Origin: Ulota crispa
Lineage: Eukaryota > Streptophyta > Bryopsida > Orthotrichales > Orthotrichaceae
NCBI GenBank assembly: GCA_963920765.1
Contig: OY987246.1
Span: forward strand, 25,243,167 to 25,307,166
Direction: 5' to 3'
Length of the DNA stretch: 64,000 nucleotides
Under the pieces are notes generated by a model that saw only the letters and a program-made list of their open reading frames with translations, made no database searches and was not told the DNA's origin. The position numbers and the translations under genes were made by a program. How positions within the stretch are numbered: position 1 is the stretch's first letter; each line of letters starts with the position of its first letter. Below are positions 24,401-36,380 of this stretch, piece after piece.

Positions 24401-24438
24401 TTAAGGCTGGTTATAAAAGATCTCCAATAACACTCTAA

Positions 24439-25083
24439 CCCCAAAATGACATTGAGGACAAAATGTGTCCTCAATCAATTTCTGAAATTAAATAAAACTT
24501 TATCAAATTATCATTTTTAGTATTTTATTTTTTTGAAAGATTCTTATTGAAGTTTAGTTTTGGTTTCAACAATATAATTTTGCTAATGATTGATCATGAT
24601 CTTTCTATTCAAGATTTTGTGCACAAGTGTCCATTGCAATCTTGACTTTATGTAGTGTTGAGGGCCCTTGGGAATGAGCCTCAATTACACTAGATCTTTG
24701 AGAAAAAATCACATTCAAAATTCATTCAAAAAAATTGTAGAGTAGATTTTGAGAAGCCATAAATTGATTGGGGTTATGCATGTTAGGCTCTTTAACATCA
24801 TATTTTTTTGGTGACCAACTTTTTAAATTTAACATGTAAAAAGAAGATTGAAAGACTTCAAATCACTTTTAGAGTTTTAACACCCTCATGATTAAACATT
24901 ATAATCCTTCAAACATAAAAGATATTGTTGTGTTTTCTTTTCTAATGTGATCCCTAATATGTCTAGTTTGATTATATATGATTACAATTCAAAAAGAATT
25001 AATAAAACTTATGAAAATGTTGACTTTTTGTTCAAATTACCGCAAATTCCTAAAAGCTCAAGATATTCCAAGTCATTTTGGGG
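24439..25083. mobile_element. TTAA-type element of the 0.65-kb family
   Basis: Left end CTAA-CCCCAAAATGACATTGAGG (the flank differs from TTAA by one base), right end AAGTCATTTTGGGG-TTAA (25084-25087). The interior matches 34006-34651 closely: GACAAAATGTGTCCT, CAAGATTTTGTGCAC and TTTATGTAGTGTTGAGGGCCC are shared. No ORF is conserved between the copies. Confidence 0.7.
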
Positions 25084-25675
25084 TTAAGAAGACCTAATAA
25101 AAAAAATTGGTTTATTTTTCAAAACTAATCGACTCCATGTTAAAACAACTTCAAGTTTTATAGTTCTTTTGTTTTTCTATAATTATCTATCCTATTTTGT
25201 GTAATTTTTTTGAAAATTTACAAATATCTATAAGCTTGTACTGCATTTTGTTTTATTTGAAAAGATGGGTCTTTTACATATGTACTACACAATAGTTGTT
25301 TAGATGATTATTCACTCCATCTATATATATAATAGATCCGGGTTAGTTTAATATAAACGGAGTTTATGGTTTGTCTGTCCGTCTTACTGGGTACGTGTCA
25401 CTCCACAAATGTTAGGTTTTTTTATAACATAAACAAGGTAAGTTAAGAGGGGTTGCATGATAAAGTTGCACATGGGCCATGGGGCATGCATGGGGCCATG
25501 GGGGATTGATAAAATTTAGTGGGGGTTCCATGATAAAATGTCTGTATGTATATATGGACTGGGGCATGCATGGGGTCATGGGGATAAAAATAATCATAAA
25601 AAGTCATTTGTCATACATTAAAAAATAATTAAAATAAGCCTCACTTGTCACACATTAACAAAAACGATTAAAAAA
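25084..25675. other. AT-rich spacer
   Basis: A GGGGCATGCATGGGG phrase occurs twice between 25480 and 25580, alongside CATGGGGCATGCATGG, a local G-rich repetitive stretch. No gene was seen. Confidence 0.4.
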
Positions 25676-26084
25676 GGGAATTGATTTGTGCACACCGGGG
25701 TTGATATTTGCACACCCCCTTGGGAGGTAAATTATAGATTTCTACCATCAAAAAGGTGACTTTGAGAATTTTGAATTCAGATTTGGACATAGAGACCATG
25801 ATTTAGTCTAGAACCATAAAAAAGTTGCAATTCAACAACACCCAATGAAAAAGCTTATCTTTTTTACAAACAAAAGTAAAAGTAACACTTTTTCCCCTAC
25901 CTAAGCTTTTTCACTGAGTGTTGTTTAGTTGCAACTTTTTTATGGTTCTAGAGTAAATCATGGTCTCTATCTCCAAATCTGAATTCAAAATTCTCAAATT
26001 CACCTTTTTAATGGTAGAAATCTACAATTTACCTCCCAAGGGAGTGTGCAAATATCAACCCCCGGTGTGCACATATCAATTCCC
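25676..26084. mobile_element. GGGAATTG foldback element, 409 bp
   Basis: A nearly complete palindrome. The left arm begins GGGAATTGATTTGTGCACAC, the right arm ends GTGTGCACATATCAATTCCC, and the arms of about 190 bp pair through CTCCCAAGG, TTTCTACCAT and GGTTCTAGA around a short loop near 25880. Relatives: the centre of 9444-10671, the half copy near 5288-5410, and possibly 3081-3460. The flanks are A-rich, so no target duplication can be read. Confidence 0.75.
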
Positions 26085-26975
26085 TTAAAAAAATGATTAG
26101 CCTCACCTATCACAAAAACCATTAAAATAAGCAAAAAATGATTAAAATAAGTGACAAGATGACGTGATTAAGCAAGCAAGAAACAATTAAAACAAACAAA
26201 ACAATAAGAATGATTAGAATAAACAATTAAACTAAACAACAAACAACCCATGATTAAAGTCTTCACCCTTAACTTATGTGTTTGAAGTGGGTTTGAAGGG
26301 TGCACGGGTCCACTAGTAAATTATGAGTTTTCAAGCACAAAAAATCCAAAAAAAATCCATTATTTTTGTGATTTTATGTAGATTTCTAAGCCTGTGATCC
26401 TATGTATCTTTTAAGCTACGAAGCTGATCTTTAAATTTGCAAAGACTTCTATAATATTCACTACTATAGGTTGAGAGTCAATTATTTTTTGAGAAAAAAC
26501 AAATTCAGCATTTACTTTTGTAATTAAAAAAGATTGGGCACTTTCAGAAAAAGTTATTATTATTTGGTATTCAACCAAATTTTCTAGTAGAATTGAGTTT
26601 TTTTCTAAGCATCTTTCACCTTCTAAAATTAACCCTTGGTATAAAATTTGCAATAGATTGAGCTCTCTTAGAATCAACTTTAAACTTCCATTGTTAGCTA
26701 AGCTTAACGTCTTTTATAATAGTTGGCATTTCAATTTTTTGATTTGTTTAACATTGGGCATTTTTGAAGAATAATTTAATGTGAAATAACTGGGCAAAAT
26801 TTTGAGGAATTACTTTATGCCAAATTTGCCCTCAACCTACAGTATAATGTATTTAGCAATTTTGCTCTTCACCAATCAAAACACACTCACAATACCAATC
26901 TCACATTCTTTGAACAAGGTCTTATACAAACCAAATTCAAAAATTTCAATATTACAAAAAAAAAGCTAAAATGTT
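26085..26975. other. AT-rich spacer
   Basis: Contains irregular repeats of AACAATTAAAA/AATGATTAAAA type near 26090-26250. The minus frame at 26411-26677 has no recognisable domain. No gene is called. Confidence 0.4.
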
Positions 26976-27911
26976 TTATGCCCAAAAGGACAATTATCCC
27001 TTGAAGGGACAAATGGGATTTTGGGCATGTGCATTTTGATAAGCTACTTTGTGTAATTTTTTGAAACTTTTATTGAAGGTAGGGAATTCATATATCTAAG
27101 TGGGCATCTAAATTTTTCTTCGTTTTGACACTCAACAAAGAAGTTATGCAAGAATTTATTGAAACTAGGGGAGGAGGGGCAATTTGATCTGCCCAAAAAA
27201 AATCTTTAAAAATTGTGTTTTTTACAAATAAACATTTGGAATTGGTTCTTTGGATTTTTTTTATATGTGTGAAGCTTTTAATTGTTCAATTTCAATCAAT
27301 GACATGAAAATTATGAAGAGTTTTTGTTTGCAAGCAGTTGTGGATTTTCTACTCTAAAATAAACTTTGAAGTCCTTTATTTTACTCAATTTTCAATAATT
27401 TGGAAAATGAAAGAAACCAAAGGAAGTAGATTGTTTATCACAACATTATAGCTATTGGGATTTGCATTTTTCATTTCAATGATTAAATTCTTAACAATTT
27501 AGTGTTTTGACTCATTCTCTACTTCTTTTTACTTACTATATTTTCCTATATATTGTATGATTCCAGTTGATTTAAAAATTCTCCCACATATACCTACCTT
27601 GATCTCCTAGATGGAAAAAATAAAAGCACAACTTTGAGTAGAGCAAAAAAATTTCATATAAGAGTGGTCAAAGGCTTCTGAAATTCACTAGCAGCAAGGA
27701 AAAAAACTTTTTCTCTTCACTTCAAATGTAAATATCTCCCTTTGCTTCATTTAGAATAACTTGAACTTTTTCCAATAAATACCTCTTCTAGTCTAAGACC
27801 TAGTCTAAGACAAAACCCTATAGTTGGATTTCCTAGTAACAAAACATAAAATCCCTTCTTAGAAATGGCAGTTTTCAATGATTTTGACAAAAAAAAGGCT
27901 TGGTCCTTTAG
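26976..27911 (-). mobile_element. TTAA-type element of the 0.9-kb family, reversed, degraded ends
   Basis: The right end CTTGGTCCTTTAGGG is followed by ATTA rather than clean TTAA. The left end TATGCCCAAAAGGACAATTATCCC matches the complement of the right end of 52477-53398 with several mutations. The interior shares CATTTTTCATTTCAATGATT and CATTCTCTACTTCTTTTTAC with the copies at 29559, 52477, 54998 and 59660, all read in the opposite sense. Confidence 0.6.
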
Positions 27912-28148
27912 GGATTATGGGATCATGTTTGAGGGGCAGGTCTTGGCACGTGGAATACCCAAACATGATTAGGATCTGGGAAGATTTGAAAAACATCCCT
28001 ATATTTTGCTATATTATGTAAAATCCCCTTGTGATCTCCACTATGGCAAAAATAGCATTGCAATGATGCATTGAGTTGTAAAGACATTCAAGGCAATGCT
28101 TCATGCCCAATTTTGCAAATGTTTTGTTCATCAAATTTTTTTTGTAAA

Positions 28149-28260
28149 TGAATATGCAAATATGCAAATATGCAAATATGCAAATATGCAAATATGCAAA
28201 TATGCAAATATGCAAATATGCAAATATGCAAATATGCAAATATGCAAATATGCAAATATG
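28149..28260. repeat. tandem array of an 8-bp unit (ATGCAAAT)
   Basis: About 14 perfect copies of ATGCAAAT. Read on the minus strand the array is open in every frame and gives spurious Tyr-Leu-His-Ile-Cys-type repeat frames (28009-28288), which are not genes. Confidence 0.95.
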
Positions 28261-28651
28261 TAGGAGTACTAGAAAGAGCATGTATCAAAATGAGAAAATG
28301 GTTTAAGAATGAAATACAAAAGTAGAAGGCAAGATGAATTCAAATCATGTAAAAATGGTTGCAAGATGGTTGTATACCTTTCGCCAACCGCAGAAAAATT
28401 GCACCACAGTATTATGAAATCCTTATAAGGGACATATTTGCAATTATGAAGATTATAATATTTTCAGAATATGACAAAATAGAGTGATGTTTTTAAAATT
28501 TCCCTTGGGATTTGACTGCATAACCACAAAAACTTTCTTACAAGTATTTTTTCTGAGTCATAGTGAGTACTTCGTTGTCCTACTCACATTGAAGGATATT
28601 TGGAGTGCAAAATACTCCACTAACCAAATGCTAGAAAAAAACACTCTCTCT
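28261..28651. other. AT-rich spacer
   Basis: No gene or defined repeat was recognised between the 8-bp array and the GAGCAT element. Confidence 0.4.
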
Positions 28652-29177
28652 TAGAGCATTTGCACCCACACATGTAGAGGGCTCCTTTGCACACAATACT
28701 TGGATTATAAATGCTTAGGGCCCCTTGAAATGTCCATTTGATACTTAACTTGATTGTATCAAGCAATGGCCCTTGAAATCACTATTCATTCTAATTTTAG
28801 TGAGCTCTACCTTCTTCTCCATTTGATGATTGGTCAAATAACTATTTATGGGGCCAAATGACTATAGTGCATGATACTTAGAACTAACAACTATTGTCCA
28901 AACAAGAAGTGCTAAAGCACAACACATATACTCATTAGCTCAAAATTAATTCCACCACCAAGCAAGACAAACCCTAAACTTCATCTTGGTGAACTCAAAT
29001 TTTTGATAACTTTTTTTTGACAAAGCCTTAGGTTGACCACTTGAATTGGGAATTGTTGATTATAAGTGTCATATCCCATAACTTATATAGCAAGGATGAG
29101 GACCAAGAAATTTGAGGGCTCTCCAAAAGCAGATGGAAACGCATGGAGGATTGCATATAAAGGTGCTGATGCTCTTA
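28652..29177. mobile_element. GAGCATC-terminated miniature element, copy 2
   Basis: Left end TAGAGCATTTGCACCCAC; read inward from the right, TAAGAGCATCAGCACC. This is a 15-17-bp inverted repeat. The element is about 526 bp, AT-rich and non-coding. Related termini occur at 19847, 42169 and 42511. Confidence 0.55.
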
Positions 29178-29451
29178 GCCTTTGTTTATTTGTTTTTGTT
29201 AGTTTCCTGTTGACTGTCGGTGCTCAGAGTTAGCAATAATGCATTACTCCGCCGGAATAGAAAGCATCGCCGTCCCTACAGTAATAATAATAGTCTTCTT
29301 CAACCCAAGGCTAAGGATCCCAATAATCACAAATGGAGAAAGAGCGGCTGGTAGTGACGGACTCACGGCCTCAGCCCTCAAGTAGCCTTAATTTTTAGGA
29401 AGGAAAATAATGTCTGCTGCTCTGGAAGAATGTTAACATCATGCGACTCTT

Positions 29452-30870
29452 TGAGAGCATTGACTGCCTCAATCAATGGCTGTCTTTTGGATGGAGAGCC
29501 CAAGCCCTGAGCCACTCAGAAGTCAGAACTCAGGGCATCCTCAATCCGGCTGCGTTAACCCCTAACGGACCAAGCCAAGTTTTCACCAAAAACTCTCCAA
29601 AACTGCCATTTTTAGAGCACCAATCAAATTTGAAAATAAAAACAATTTTATGCATATGTGACCATAGGATCTTGTAAAAGAATGGTTATAGAAAATATGG
29701 AAAAGATTTCAGAGTTTTTTACCACGTGGATTGGAAGTTGGAATGGTTTGAATATTCAAAAACATCTTGTGAAAACTGGGCGGCTACCCTTCAGAAGGTG
29801 AAATTCCTAAGGAAAAAAGGTCATGTGGGTGGTACTTCTCCAAATTCCTTATTCCACCTCAGTAAAATAAATGTGAAAAAAGTTTCAAATCATTTGGAGT
29901 TGTATAACATATGGAAAAAAATTAGTAAGTAAAAAGAAGTAGAGAATGATTCAAAACACTAAATTGTTAAGAATATAATTATGGAAATGAAAAATGCCAA
30001 TCCCAACGGTTGAAATGTTGTCATAACAATCTTCATCCTTTGGTTTTGTTCTTTTTCCAAAATGTTGAAAATTGAGTAAAATAAAGGACTTCAAAGTTTA
30101 TTTTGGAGTAGAGGATTCATAACTGCCCGCAAACAAAAAAATCCTCATAACTTTCATCTTGTTGATCCAAACAGAATGATTCAAAGCTTCCTACATTCAC
30201 ATGAATCTCCTAAACTAATTAAAAATTTTGATTTTGAAAAAAGTGATTTTAAAATTTGCCTAGGCTACCCGATGAACGTAAAAAACAACATATTAGACCA
30301 TAACTTTTTACTCATACTTCCAAATGTCATGAAATTTAGTGCATATGAAAGATAAACCTCATCCCCACATTTTATTAAAATTTCACCCTAAAATATGAAA
30401 AGCTCCAATCACATGAACATGCCCAAAATTACTATGTTTCTAAAAAAGGGGGTCTGGTCCTTTAGGGGTTAACACCCCTCCATTGGTATTGTAACGGTGA
30501 AGAATTGCAAACCTGCTCCAATGCATCCGGCAAGTGGCATGCGATTTTGGAGGGGACAGCAAAACTTAGTCCATGCCGGTTACATTCAACATTTTTGGAG
30601 AGGCCTTCAAACTCATCTCTATACTATTGTCAAAGCAATGATGACTACTTTACAAGCCGGAAATAGATTTGCAAGCCGGAAATAGAGATTGTGTCAGAAA
30701 TACCTGACAAAAGTATGATAGAAACGATGTTTAGAGTCTTGCTACTTGTGTGTGCGTTGGATTGGAGGAGCCGATATGCCGCCCGCTTCAGACAAGGCCA
30801 CGCAAGGAAGGTCGCTAATCGTTGTTAAGCGAGCCCGATGCTGGCTCTGGATTGACGATGCCCTTAGAAC
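29452..30870. mobile_element. possible GAGCATC element interrupted by a TTAA element
   Basis: GAGAGCATTGACTGCCTC at the left (about 29452) and GACGATGCCCTTAG at the right (about 30857-30870) could be paired termini of this class, with the 29559-30468 element inserted between them. The match is weak and the boundary is an inference. Confidence 0.3.
29559..30468. mobile_element. TTAA-flanked element, 0.9-kb family, 910 bp
   Basis: TTAA on both sides (29555-29558, 30469-30472). Left end CCCCTAACGGACCAAGCC; right end, read inward, CCCCTAAAGGACCAGACC. The interior is near-identical over long stretches to the 54998-56691 copy (after removal of its insert) and related to 52477-53398. Open frames at 29726-29932 and in the 54998 copy share a short peptide-like stretch (NWAATLQKVKFL) but are truncated differently, so I do not call a gene. 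Confidence 0.8.
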
Positions 30871-32942
30871 TCAAAAGAGGGCTCCTTCTAATGACCTTCA
30901 CACAACTCTCACGCATTTAAGACCTAGGAAAGAGGTGGATGTTGCTGTTGGCGTTGTTCTCATCCATTTCCATCCATTTCCATCCATTTCCATCTATGTT
31001 CCTAAAGCCACTCAAGAAAAAAAATTCAATATAGAAAGTACTTCCTAATAGATTACTTTAACTCCTAAATGCCCAAGGGTGTTTTTTTTGTTTTTGGAAG
31101 GCTACTTTGAAGTTTTTGAATTGTCCTTGTAGACCATTATTAAACATTAAAACAAAATTCTAACTGTAGGATCTTGAACTTCAAGGCCTTTAATGGTGCT
31201 ATCAAAAAAAATTCCAAAAAGACCATGTGGATTTTAAGATGTTTGTGACTAAATTTGGATGAATATGGAAATTTTGGTTTTCTTTTAGTTGCCCAAACTT
31301 CCAATGAAATAATGGCAACTTTTGTGTACAAACATGGGAAACAACCACTTACAATGATTTAGTGTTTGTTGTTGTTACTTCAAAACTAATGACCCCCTGT
31401 CCAAATACATGATCACAATTTCACAAATGAGCATGCAATGCAATTGTCAAAGAGCTACCACCTAATACAAAGAAAGTTTTTAGCTCCAATTATTAACCAA
31501 AAATCATGATGAATGGAATAGAATTCAATGGTGAATGAATTCTAGTTTGTATAACAAAAAATTCCATGTGAAATTAATCCATAAATAGAAATGGATTTTA
31601 CTAGATGATGGAATTTTAGTAAAATGGCCCTCATTGCCCAAGGGAGTGCCCAAGGGAAATCTTCACTTTATCCTCAACTTGATGCCCATCTTTTCAATGT
31701 AGCAACTTGTCATAGGCTCCATGACGCCATTCATGATAATATTCATGACACTATTCCTAACACAAAAGATATACTTGCAGTTAAGCTTCCTCTAAACACA
31801 ATTAGGATAAGATGTACAAGAAACTAAAATCAAATGCTAGAGCTAACTTCAACTAGCAACTTTCCCTATAATAAAAACCTTAAAACAATAAAATATGTGC
31901 CTTCAACAGGGTTTCAAAATTTCTTGAATTTTTGTGAACACCCCAATTGACTGCCTTGTGCATTTATGGGTTAAAATGGAGTCACCTTTTGGTTCAATCC
32001 ATAATTTGTCACAAACTGAGCTATTAGATTTGAAGAAATACACTTAAAGAAACTCTTTCAAGAACTTCATTTTGCATTCAAGGCTCTTGGTAAGAGTATT
32101 GATATTCATTATAAAAAGGACGGTTAAACATTTGTAAATGTATGTTAATCATTGTGAGTTGAAAAACCAATAACAATGTTTGCTTATTCTATCTGGACCC
32201 CATGACTTGCTTGAGCAAGCCATATTAACTTTTAAGTAGATCTTTGGAAAGCCTATACTTTCGTGCATATAAGGGATTAACATATTGAAAAGCATACCTT
32301 TCAAGCAAAATATAAGCAATTGAATTCATGGTTTTTCCTCTTAACCTCTAAAGGATGTTGATGTATTGTATACGCTCTTTTGTGTTGTATATGGATGGAA
32401 TATTTGGGTAGCACATAAATTTCAGTAGAGTTGTAAATTTTAAACCAAGTCACAAATATATCATTGGTGAATTAAGATTTTTTGGGGAATTTTGGTATTT
32501 GTCATATAGCCATTTCTTCAAATATTAAATGGTCCTTGTATGAATATAGACAACATATTTTAGGGGTTAAACTTATTAATGTACTAACCATATATTAGCA
32601 TTGAATGAAGGACATTTCAAAAACATTTTGAACAAATTTGTATCTATTATTTGGACAACATTTTGATTTATTTGCAAAATTGAAAAAAACAAGAATGATG
32701 TTTATGTCATGTTATCAAAATTGCAAAATGTTGGTTAGCAAACTAATTAGAGGAAATCTAGATTCATCAAGTAGTAAATGGAGAATGAATCATTACCAAC
32801 AAAGTTTTATTAGTGGATTCCAAAAGATTAAACCTTCGATTATTGAGAAATCCATAATACAGTATATAGTATATACAATACTCTAAATATCTGCTAACTT
32901 TTGTTAAACTTTTATTGATTTTTTTTCAAATAAATGTTTGAC
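30870..32942. other. AT-rich spacer with isolated TTAA-element ends
   Basis: A three-fold CATCCATTTC repeat lies at 30960-30992. A left-type end TTAA-CTCCTAAATGCCCAAG occurs at 31058 and a right-type end TTTTAGGGG-TTAA at about 32558-32570. They could bound one element of about 1.5 kb, but the interior matches no other family, so the pairing is uncertain. No gene was recognised. Confidence 0.35.
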
Positions 32943-32946
32943 TTAA

Positions 32947-33561
32947 CCCCTAAATGCCCGAGCTACCAGCTTTGGGTGTTTACAAAACTTCAAAGATGAA
33001 TAAAATTTTATCAAATCACTATTTTTAGTTTTTTTGAAGTCTATTTTCAACATCAAAAATCTAATTTTGAAAATGAAAGTTGATAATTTTTCTATTCAAG
33101 ACAAGGGTGTCCACTGCATTCTTGAGTTTTTTATTGTTGGAAGATCTTGAGAATGAGCCGCGAGTACATTAGAGCTTGGAGACAAATCCACATTAAAAAT
33201 CCATTTAAAAAGAATTAGAAGTAGGTGTTGAAAGTAGTAAGTTGATTACAATTAGACATGTAATGATCTTAAACCTTGTATTTTTTTGGCAACCTACTTT
33301 TTAGATTTGACAGGTGAAATGAAGATTGGAAAACTTCAAGTCACTTTTGCAGTTTTGACACCCTCAAGTTCAAACATTATAATCTTTCAAACTATATGTG
33401 ATATTATTGTGTTTTCTTTTTCCATGTAATATCTAACAAGTTTAGTTTGAGTTTATATGGTTACAATTGAAAAAAATTGATCAAATTTGTGAAAAATTTA
33501 GTTGATTTTGTGGTTTCATGAAAATTCCAAGAAGCTTAGAAAGGCCTTGGGCATTTAGGGG
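32947..33561. mobile_element. TTAA-flanked element, 0.65-kb family, 615 bp
   Basis: TTAA on both sides (32943-32946, 33562-33565). The left end CCCCTAAATGCCCGAGC and the right end GGGCATTTAGGGG form an inverted repeat. The interior is related to 24439-25083 and 34006-34651 (CTATTCAAGACAAGGGTGTCC and GAATGAGCC landmarks). Non-coding. Confidence 0.75.
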
Positions 33562-34005
33562 TTAACTGATGAACAACACTACCAAGATCTGTATTGTATT
33601 GAGTTTCATAGATACAAAATATCAAGAATTATAGACAAACCTTCAAAATGAAGCATAGAGAACTTATGGAGGTATAACTCAAGACCAAAATCAGGTAAAT
33701 CTAAATGAATGGTAAGGCAGTTTGCTTGTAACCCGACCATGTAAGGGAAAAATGACGTCTGTATTAGATTAGCAATCTGGAAATATTTTTGCTGGAAATT
33801 CAAAGAAGAAATACTTCTATGGCCATTTAGATTGAAATTTTTTGAAATGGTATGAATTAATAATAATTTATCAAAGCAAAAGGTGCATAGATATCTATTC
33901 TTGATCATAGGTGGTAGCATTCAAAATGCAAAAGCAACTTGTAAATGGAGCACAGTCCTAAAAGCAATCACTACAAAGCCAAGAATGCTCCAATAAGGCT
34001 CTTAA

Positions 34006-34651
34006 CCCCTAAAGGACCCTAAGGACAAAATGTGTCCTTGACCAATTTTTGAAGTTAAATAAAAACTTACAAAATTATTATTTTTAGCAATATACATTTT
34101 TGAAAAGTTCTTTTTGAAGTTTAGTTTTAGTTTCAACAATTCAATTTTGCATATGATTGATTATGATTTTTCTATTCAAGATTTTGTGCACGAGTGTTCA
34201 TTGCAATCTTGACTTTATGTAGTGTTGAGGGCCCTTGGGAATAACTCTCAAATACACTAGATCTTTGAGAAAATATCACATTCAAAATTCATTTAAAAAA
34301 ACATAGAGTAGGTTTTAAGAAGTCATGAATTGATTGGGGCTATGCTTGTTAAGCACTTTAACCTCATTTTTGTTTTGGAGACCAACTTTTTAAATTTGAC
34401 ATGTGAAAAGAAGTTGGAAAGACTTCAAATCACTTTTAGAGTTTTAACACCCTCATGATCAAACATTATAATCTTTCAATCCATAAGAGATATTGTTGTG
34501 TTTTCTTTTCTAATGTGGTCTCTAACATGTCTAGTTTGATTTCATACGATTGTAAGTCAAAAAGAACTGATACAACTTATCAAAATGTTGGATTTTGTTC
34601 AAATTAAAGCAAATTCCTAGAAGCTTGGGAAATTCCAAGGTCCTTTAGGGG
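34006..34651. mobile_element. TTAA-flanked element, 0.65-kb family, 646 bp
   Basis: TTAA on both sides (34002-34005, 34652-34655). Termini CCCCTAAAGGACCCTAAGG and CCAAGGTCCTTTAGGGG. The length is within one base of the 24439-25083 copy, and the two interiors are very similar, which suggests movement from a common non-autonomous source. Confidence 0.8.
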
Positions 34652-34655
34652 TTAA

Positions 34656-35180
34656 AGTGTGCAAGCACCCATTCCATATTCCAATGCTCAAATCATGATT
34701 GAGAACATGTTTACATTTATTTTAGTATGACATATATATATATATATATTTTATTGAAAGAAAAAACTCAACACAATTATGGCCAATAAGCACACTTAAT
34801 GATAGCTCATGTCACTCTCTTGAGGTTCTAAAACAATGCATGCACAAGTACAATTTCTAAATATAAAATAATGTGGCCCATTTAAGAACCTTTGTGCCTT
34901 GTTTTTGTGATCCTACATGGTCAATTCAAAATAACCAAACAATTTTAGAGCCGATTACCTTAGGTAATCGATTGCTTGTTATCAAAAATACTACCAAAAG
35001 TAATGCTAAATATTGACATAGAGCTTTAAAATGTATGTTCTTTAAAATTAGATTGTACTAAAATTTGGATCTCACATATAGTTTTAACAAGGAGGTTCAA
35101 TAATAGCTTATGTTGGGTCAAGAGGTTTAAAATGAAGAAACTCCTTCAACACACAACTTCTTTGAAGAAGTTTTGTGATA
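34656..35180. other. AT-rich spacer
   Basis: Contains a short (TA)n run at 34734-34750. No gene or defined element was seen. Confidence 0.4.
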
Positions 35181-35499
35181 AGGTAGAAGCACCCATAAAC
35201 ATTAGTGTTCCTATAACCGTCACTTTTGAAATCCTTGAAAATCTGTGGAAGTGAATAGATGTAAGGATAAGAATGTACAACATGTGAACATGAATTCTTA
35301 AAAGTGGTTATGGGTGCAATGGTAGTTTGCTCTTTAAAAAATCATAACTTATTCTCACGGTGTCCAAATAATACATTTGAAAGTGCAAATTCATTTTTTT
35401 TGTTCCTAATAAAATCCTATGATTTGCTAGTTTTTTTTTTTTAATTAATAATCATCATATTCAAAACCCTCACTTTGATGTTTATGGGTGCTTCTACCT
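35181..35499. mobile_element. TA-flanked miniature element, short relative (319 bp)
   Basis: TA on each side (35179-35180, 35500-35501). The termini AGGTAGAAGCACCCATAAAC and GTTTATGGGTGCTTCTACCT are a perfect 20-bp inverted repeat. They match the ends of the 397-bp elements at 7907 and 47910; the interior is shorter and diverged. Confidence 0.8.
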
Positions 35500-35501
35500 T
35501 A

Positions 35502-36380
35502 AGTTTTAAACTATCTCAAGGCTACTTGCTTGAATTCCTTCAAGAGGATATCTATACGGTTTTGCTATGTTTGTAGGACATGGTTAGAAAATACATTTTG
35601 CAAAATTGTGAAACATTACTTTTAAAATTTTAGTCATGTACTTTAAGGTATTGTTACAATACAAATGGTTTACTAGTTGAATTTTAGCATCTACTTGCGC
35701 TTGCATTATTCACTTGAATTTAGACTTGATGTAAGTTCAAACTTGTTTGACTAACAAGCAAAATTGGCTATAATTTTGTTCCATGAATTTTAGAGTTTGG
35801 ATTATACTTGTAGGATACTTCTTACAAACGCGTCTTGAAAATTCTCTTATAAGCATAAATAAATTGTGATTTGTTTTATTCAAACTAAAAAAACTCTTTC
35901 ACCTAATAAGTTTCTTGTTGGATTTGAAATGCAATTCTATCCAAATTTAAATGAGACACCATTCGGATTTAAATAAATTACATTATAATCAGAACAATCA
36001 CTACTTAAGAAGGGTGAATGACCCGTTCTTTCTTGTATCTTTCTTATATTTATATTTGCCTACTTGCTTTGGTGTTGGGTAACATACTTTATTGGTTCTA
36101 GATTAGATGGAGGCTAGCAAAGGCAGCCTCTCATACTGGAGCTGCTCATCTGAGAAGACCTTAAGTTCAATTCACACTGGTAATTAACGATTATGTAACA
36201 GCGGTACTTGAGATGTCTATTACCGAGAATGTTCACACCAGTAGGAGATTTAGTCCCTGATCCTATCTGTCGGCCCTTCTGGCAGGTCCGTAAGAGCGGT
36301 TATTGGGAAAAAATAATGATAAGGTAGCGTAGTTTTGGGATTAGGTGCGAAATTTACGTAGCACTGAATCTATGCTGAAA
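35502..36380. other. spacer with a possible SINE-like piece
   Basis: From about 36105 to 36330 composition becomes more balanced. AGTTCAATTCACACTGG near 36165 resembles a weak pol III B box. No complete tRNA or SINE could be built, and no gene is called. Confidence 0.25.

Noticed and set aside
28009-28288. Minus-strand frames with a Tyr-Leu-His-Ile-Cys-Ile-Phe-Ala repeat
   Set aside because: They come from the 8-bp tandem array, which is open in all frames; no other coding evidence.
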